Assembly (NCBI GenBank): GCA_964523015.1
Contig: CAZFXN010000069.1
Coordinates: 1-10,984, forward strand
Origin: JAWXBT01 sp964523015
Lineage (GTDB): Bacteria; Bdellovibrionota_C; UBA2361; J135
Direction: 5' to 3'
DNA: 10,984 nucleotides
Shown: positions 7,899-10,984 of the stretch, in pieces
Position numbering within the stretch: the stretch's first letter is position 1
How the letters are laid out: the number at the start of each line of letters is the position of its first letter
Notes under the pieces: generated by a model
Databases searched by the model: none
Told to the model about the DNA's origin: nothing
What the model saw: the letters and a program-made list of their open reading frames with translations, nothing else
Position numbers and translations under genes: made by a program

Positions 7899-9152
7899 AT
7901 GACAAAATCAAATCTAGTAGTTAAAAAATTTGGTGGCACTAGTGTTGGCGATATCGAGTGCATTAAAAATGCTGCTAAACTAGTAAGTAATCATATCAAA
8001 AAAACAGGGAACTCAGTTGCTGTTATTGTTTCAGCGATGGCCGGAGAAACTAACAAATTAATCTCCCTGGCTAAGAGTTGTGTTTCTGAGCCAAACCCGA
8101 GAGAGCTTGATGTCCTTGTTTCAACTGGAGAACAGGTAACTATTGCGTTAATGGCGATGGCACTTCAAGATTTGGGACATCCGGCCAAGAGCTTTACCGC
8201 CCAGCAGGCTAGCATTGCAACAGATCACAATTTCACAAAAGCTCAGATTCAAGAGATAGATTCGGCTAATTTAAAGGAAGCAATTCAGAAAGGAATTATT
8301 CCTGTGATCGCTGGCTTTCAAGGAATAGATTCTGATGGCGATATTACTACCCTTGGTCGTGGTGGTTCCGATATTACTGCTGTTGCAGTAGCAGCAGCCT
8401 TAAAAGCAGATGCTTGTTACATTTATACCGATGTAAAGGGAGTCTACACTACAGACCCAAGAGTTTGTCCAAATGCTAAACTTATGCCTCAAGTCTCACA
8501 TGAAGAGATGTTAGAGATGGCTAGCCTTGGTGCAAAGGTGCTTCATCCACGCTCAGTATATTTTGCAATGGCCTACAAGATCCCACTCTGTGTCCTTTCT
8601 ACTTTCGAGCCGGACAGTGGGCAAACATGGATTGTCAAAGAGGAGGAACTAATGGAAAAGCCGATTGTAACAGGCATAACTTATAGAACAGATGAAGCTA
8701 AGATAACTGTACATAAGTTACCAGCTGAATCTAATTCGTTAAGTACCCTTTTTCAGATTATGGCTGAGGAAAATATCTTTATTGATATGATCACTCAGAC
8801 TGGATTTGATGGGAAACACACCGATATAAGCTTTACTGTCCTTGATGAAGATAGCTCAAAGGCCCTAGATATAGTTAAAAAGCTAGTTCCATCATTAGCG
8901 GCACAGGGTGTTGAGTGTGATAGAAATATCGCAAAGATCTCCGTTGTCGGTATTGGTATGAGATATCATGCAGGTGTCGCTGCTAGGATGTTCGCTTCAT
9001 TAGCTTCAGAAGGAATCACAGTTCAGATGATCTCTACTTCAGAGATAAAGATAAGTGTTATCGTTCCTAGAAAATACTGGGAAGTCGCCGTGAGAACTCT
9101 GCATGATTCGTTTATTCATGAGAAAGTTGAGATCACTGAGGAGCGTGTTTAG
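7899..9152 (+). CDS. lysC: Aspartate kinase
   Basis: Phosphorylates L-aspartate, the first step toward lysine, diaminopimelate (also a wall component), threonine and methionine. The 417-residue length matches monofunctional aspartokinases with two C-terminal ACT domains. Kinase motifs: VKKFGGTSV (8-16), VSTGEQV (74-80), TTLGRGGSDITAVA (150-163) and YIYTDVKGVYTTDPR (174-188). ACT1 spans about 265-335 and ACT2 about 346-412, with GIGMRYHAGVAARMF (351-365) and SEGITVQMIST (370-380) forming the typical effector-binding region, so feedback inhibition by lysine and/or threonine is likely. The SD is weak. It appears to be the last gene of the operon: the next gene is convergent and ends 16 bp away, and I see no clear terminator between them. 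Part of the ACT2 coding sequence recurs at 10459-10493. Confidence 0.97.
   Translation: MTKSNLVVKKFGGTSVGDIECIKNAAKLVSNHIKKTGNSVAVIVSAMAGETNKLISLAKSCVSEPNPRELDVLVSTGEQVTIALMAMALQDLGHPAKSFTAQQASIATDHNFTKAQIQEIDSANLKEAIQKGIIPVIAGFQGIDSDGDITTLGRGGSDITAVAVAAALKADACYIYTDVKGVYTTDPRVCPNAKLMPQVSHEEMLEMASLGAKVLHPRSVYFAMAYKIPLCVLSTFEPDSGQTWIVKEEELMEKPIVTGITYRTDEAKITVHKLPAESNSLSTLFQIMAEENIFIDMITQTGFDGKHTDISFTVLDEDSSKALDIVKKLVPSLAAQGVECDRNIAKISVVGIGMRYHAGVAARMFASLASEGITVQMISTSEIKISVIVPRKYWEVAVRTLHDSFIHEKVEITEERV
9002..9036 (+). repeat. lysC copy of a 35-bp dispersed direct repeat
   Basis: This in-gene segment encodes about ASEGITVQMIS of ACT domain 2. It matches 10459-10493 without gaps at 30 of 35 positions; the inner block 9015-9036 matches 10472-10493 at 21 of 22. 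The two copies are in direct orientation about 1.46 kb apart and enclose the lysC 3' end, the broken ATPase gene and its upstream region. Confidence 0.8.
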
Positions 9153-9168
9153 CATTTCCAGTGTTCAC

Positions 9169-10350
9169 TTAAATCAAGAAAGACAAAAACTTATCGTAAC
9201 TAATCACACGAATATTATCTTGGGCAAAGACTCGATCAAATCCTTTTTCCTCTACTAGTTGAATTCTGTGAAGAGGCTTTAAAATATCACTGAAGTAGCG
9301 AAGATGAGGCGATGGATCTTTTGAACCACTTTTACACTCCACGATCATCCATGGTTTCCCATCTCGCGTCATAATNNNNNNNNNNCGCTTACTTTTATCT
9401 CGAACAAAGTGAAGAGAGAACTCTCCTTGCGCTGTGTCAGTCCAAAAATGTGCCGCCTTAATAAGATGAAGAGCCGTTATGTTTTCAAGCTTCTTTCCCT
9501 TCTCCTCTTTTGGGATCCTTAATATATCAAAGAGATACATTTTTGGCTCAGTTCGAATTGCCCGATTAATTCTTTTAGAATAAGGGCGGATTGAAAAGCA
9601 AAAATAAAGAGCTTCAAGTACATGGTACCAAGAGCGGATAGTCGCGTAAGCTTTACTTACCTCTTCTCGCAACGAATTTATTGAGAACAGAGATCCCACT
9701 CGCTCAGGTAAAAGATCTATCAGGACACGAAAAGCCGACAGATCTGAAACAGACAGGATGTTACGAGTATCCTCTGACACAAGGCGATCTAGACGAAGCC
9801 TACTCCATCTTATAGCCTGATCGGCATCACCACTTAAAAAAGGTTCAGGAAAACCGCTCAGATTTATAAGATCCTTGATAATGCATAGATTAGATCCCGG
9901 GGTTTCAAAAAAAGTATCCGGACTTGGTGGGTCCGGACATTCGCCCACTGAAAATGGGTGAAGCCGATACGGAAGATACCGTCCCAAAAGACTATCGCTA
10001 CCACGATGGTATAGATCTAAACGCGCACTTCCTGTAATTACGTAAGGACCAGCTTTAGGATCAAGATCGTAGATTCCTTTTAATTTTCGCTTCCAAAGTC
10101 GATCCTTGTGGAGTTCATCCAGGACTATCGGACCCAACCCACAATCTACTAACGCACCTTTTGGGTCTTTAGCCCAAGCACGTCGGAATCTCTCTTCATC
10201 GTAAGAGTACTAGTTTTGAGGAGATGATATCAGCGATTTTGCCAAAGTTGTTTTTCCTACTTGGCGGGGACCTGAAATAAAGCTGATTTTATTCCTTACA
10301 AAAGCATCCCGCTCAATCCGATTTTTTACATATCTATCAGAATTGACCAT
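9169..10350 (-). pseudogene. AAA/DUF4143-type ATPase, interrupted by an in-frame stop
   Basis: Read from ATG 10350 leftwards, one frame of 394 codons runs to TAA 9171-9169, but codon 47 is TAG (10212-10210). Parts: Walker A GPRQVGKTT (27-35) before the stop; after it Walker B IVLDELHK (75-82, D78/E79), strand-end VITGSARLDL (104-113), and a DUF4143-type C-terminal half including the basic RINRAIRTEPKMYLFD stretch and DGKPWMIVECK near the end. Such proteins are common, poorly understood accessory ATPases with a nuclease-like C-domain. The stop lies in the QN-x-YSYD stretch, where family members usually have tyrosine; TAC to TAG is one base. TAG ends tilS, ftsH, nnr and lysC, so recoding is unlikely. 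Restart at TTG 10137 would lose Walker A. A 10-N gap lies at codons 322-325. The gene is convergent with lysC and probably inactive, unless the TAG is a sequencing error. Confidence 0.85.
9376..9385. other. Assembly gap of 10 N inside the ATPase pseudogene
   Basis: Ten undetermined bases. On the - strand the codon at the right-hand edge is CGN, so arginine whatever the base, and the frame continues on the other side as ATT ATG ACG. In this family the RDK-x-(K)R run is usually followed by an EVDFL-like motif. Only three codons are available here where about five would be expected, so the run of N is probably a placeholder and the true gap may be longer by a multiple of three. Confidence 0.9.
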
Positions 10351-10418
10351 ATCCGACTTTCTATCATATCATTGATAACTGGTCAGGCTCAGTTATCAAT
10401 TGACTGATAATTTGTCAG
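10351..10418 (-). promoter_or_regulatory. Operator-like cluster of TATCA/TGATA half-sites before the ATPase gene
   Basis: Five half-sites lie within 48 bp: TATCA at 10362, 10367 and 10394, TGATA at 10373 and 10405 (left ends). They form a perfect 10-bp inverted repeat ATTGATAACT (10371-10380) / AGTTATCAAT (10391-10400) with a 10-bp spacer, a palindrome TATCA-T-TGATA (10367-10377), and TTATCA/TGATAA arms (10393-10398, 10405-10410). A 14-bp direct repeat (10373-10386 and 10405-10418) agrees at 12 of 14. Read toward the ATPase, TTGATA (10399-10394) and TATCAA (10377-10372), 16 bp apart, could be -35 and -10 boxes, so a protein bound here would cover the promoter. The repeats are seen directly; regulation is inference. 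Confidence 0.6.
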
Positions 10419-10458
10419 CTAGAGCTATAACTAATCGTAACTGTTTACTTTAGACAAA

Positions 10459-10493
10459 AGCATCGGAAGAGATCACAGTTCAGAGGATCTCTA
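10459..10493 (+). repeat. Stray lysC-like fragment (second copy of the 35-bp repeat)
   Basis: Matches 9002-9036 of lysC at 30 of 35 positions. In the lysC frame it reads ASEEITVQRISKS, then about five unrelated codons to a TGA; an in-frame TAG stands three codons before it at 10451-10453. Two of the five differences are silent (GCT/GCA, TCA/TCG), as expected if the fragment came from a diverged aspartokinase gene and not from a recent copy. There is no similarity to lysC on either side. It overlaps, antisense, the last codons of the lipoprotein gene. Confidence 0.7.
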
Positions 10494-10854
10494 AATCAAT
10501 ATTAGCGCAGGGAAGTTGAGTGCCACTATTCCAAACATCATGCACGACAGAATAAGCAGCAAGTTGAACTGCCACTATCTCCGGTAAGCCCAGTACAATG
10601 CGGTTATCCAAGTTCTCATTTTCAGGTTCTTGTAAAAGAGAAGTCAGAGTTGAGAGACCATGACTGAGTCTTGTGCCAAGTGCTAACTCAAGAACAGGAT
10701 CAATAGAATAAGTGAGCGAAGGTGCATCATAGAGTGGCCACTCAAAATCTAACTTTGCGTTAGGACTAGGTGACGATGGAGAAGGACTACACGCAAAACT
10801 TGCAAGTGATAAACCCAGCACGGCACTAATTGTTCTATCTTCAAAACTTTGCAT
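10480..10854 (-). CDS. Putative small lipoprotein of unknown function, possibly 3'-truncated
   Basis: 124 residues from ATG 10854, with AGGAG (10868-10864) nine bases upstream, a good SD that supports this start. A hydrophobic stretch (about 9-21) ends in SFAC with C22 as the likely lipidated cysteine. The lipobox is imperfect and the n-region has only one arginine, so lipidation is probable and not certain. A Ser/Pro-rich linker (23-31) follows, as often after a lipoprotein cysteine. The remainder shows no family I recognise; it has acidic and leucine-rich stretches and a second cysteine at 116. The final four residues (LEIL) and the stop come from sequence that matches lysC in antisense, which suggests the original 3' end was lost in a rearrangement. 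It points toward the ATPase pseudogene but lies about 130 bp before it, and is probably a separate unit. Confidence 0.6.
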   Translation of the reverse strand: MQSFEDRTISAVLGLSLASFACSPSPSSPSPNAKLDFEWPLYDAPSLTYSIDPVLELALGTRLSHGLSTLTSLLQEPENENLDNRIVLGLPEIVAVQLAAYSVVHDVWNSGTQLPCANIDLEIL

Positions 10855-10874
10855 AATTCATTACTCCTAAGAAA

Positions 10875-10904
10875 ATGATAGGAAGGTTATGAGATTAATT
10901 ACAA
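10875..10904 (-). promoter_or_regulatory. Candidate sigma-70-type promoter of the lipoprotein gene
   Basis: On the - strand TTGTAA (10904-10899, 4 of 6 to the -35 consensus) and TATCAT (10880-10875, 5 of 6 to the -10 consensus) are 18 bp apart. Transcription would start near 10868, at the AGGAG itself, leaving a very short leader of about 14 bases. The match is fair and the short leader is a mild argument against it. Confidence 0.35.
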
Positions 10905-10924
10905 AATAGTGACTTATGGCCTCT

Positions 10925-10958
10925 GTCCCGAATGGCATTAAGATAAGGCCTTAGGGAC
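10925..10958. other. Imperfect hairpin near the right edge
   Basis: GTCCC (10925-10929) pairs with GGGAC (10954-10958), and inside it GGC (10934-10936) with GCC (10948-10950). On the + strand it is followed by TATTTCTT, a poor T-run. It could be a weak terminator for something to the right or left, or chance. No gene is visible between 10905 and the window end. Confidence 0.25.
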
Positions 10959-10984
10959 TATTTCTTCCAAAAATCCTAATGATT

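Noticed and set aside
9153..9168. Terminator between convergent lysC and the ATPase pseudogene
   Set aside because: Only 16 bp, with no GC-rich hairpin or T-run on either strand.
9169..10137. Treating the ATPase as an intact 322-residue gene starting at TTG 10137
   Set aside because: The frame continues upstream through a stop into a clear Walker A motif and an ATG at 10350, so this start is an artefact of the nonsense codon.
10210..10212. TAG read as an amino acid (recoding)
   Set aside because: TAG ends tilS, ftsH, nnr and lysC at the expected family lengths, and no recoding machinery or signal is visible.

Overview
The window is a conserved housekeeping operon followed by a short, degraded accessory tail. 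It is AT-rich bacterial DNA. All core genes lie on the + strand at close spacing: the 3' end of tilS (1-431), ftsH (657-2588), cdaA (2662-3462), cdaR/ybbR (3443-4363), glmM (4391-5749), a fused NnrE-NnrD repair enzyme (5775-7355), tsaE (7367-7867) and lysC (7899-9152). From memory, the order tilS-ftsH-(folP)-cdaA-ybbR-glmM-(acpS)-nnr-tsaE-lysC is typical of deltaproteobacteria in the old broad sense (Desulfobacterota, Bdellovibrionota and relatives). The likely lipoprotein on the right is compatible with a diderm of that kind. Assignment below that level is not supported here. folP, acpS and pdxJ, which often sit in this cluster, are absent.

The core genes combine envelope quality control (FtsH), c-di-AMP synthesis and its membrane partner (CdaA-CdaR), entry into UDP-GlcNAc and peptidoglycan precursors (GlmM), repair of hydrated NAD(P)H (Nnr), tRNA modification (TilS, and TsaE for t6A) and the first step of lysine, diaminopimelate and threonine synthesis (LysC). 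The CdaA-CdaR-GlmM trio is the widely conserved c-di-AMP/cell-wall module. One stretch before cdaA (2585-2636) has an exact TATAAT box, a 12-bp palindrome and an imperfect direct repeat. It may let cdaA and the genes after it be transcribed separately from ftsH.

Right of lysC the character changes. On the - strand lies a broken AAA/DUF4143-type ATPase gene (9169-10350). It has an in-frame TAG at codon 47 just after the Walker A motif, and a 10-N assembly gap over a conserved C-terminal motif. Upstream of it (10362-10418) is a dense cluster of TATCA/TGATA half-sites arranged as perfect inverted repeats, which looks like an operator. Next comes a stray 35-bp sequence (10459-10493) that matches the ACT-domain part of lysC (9002-9036) at 30 of 35 positions. 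It supplies the last codons and stop of a small - strand lipoprotein-like gene (10480-10854). The last 130 bases hold that gene's probable promoter and one imperfect hairpin.

I see no tRNA, rRNA, CRISPR array, intact insertion sequence or phage gene. I do not see a complete undescribed system. The most unusual signals are the lysC-derived fragment at an apparent recombination junction, the half-site cluster, and the possible cdaA promoter.
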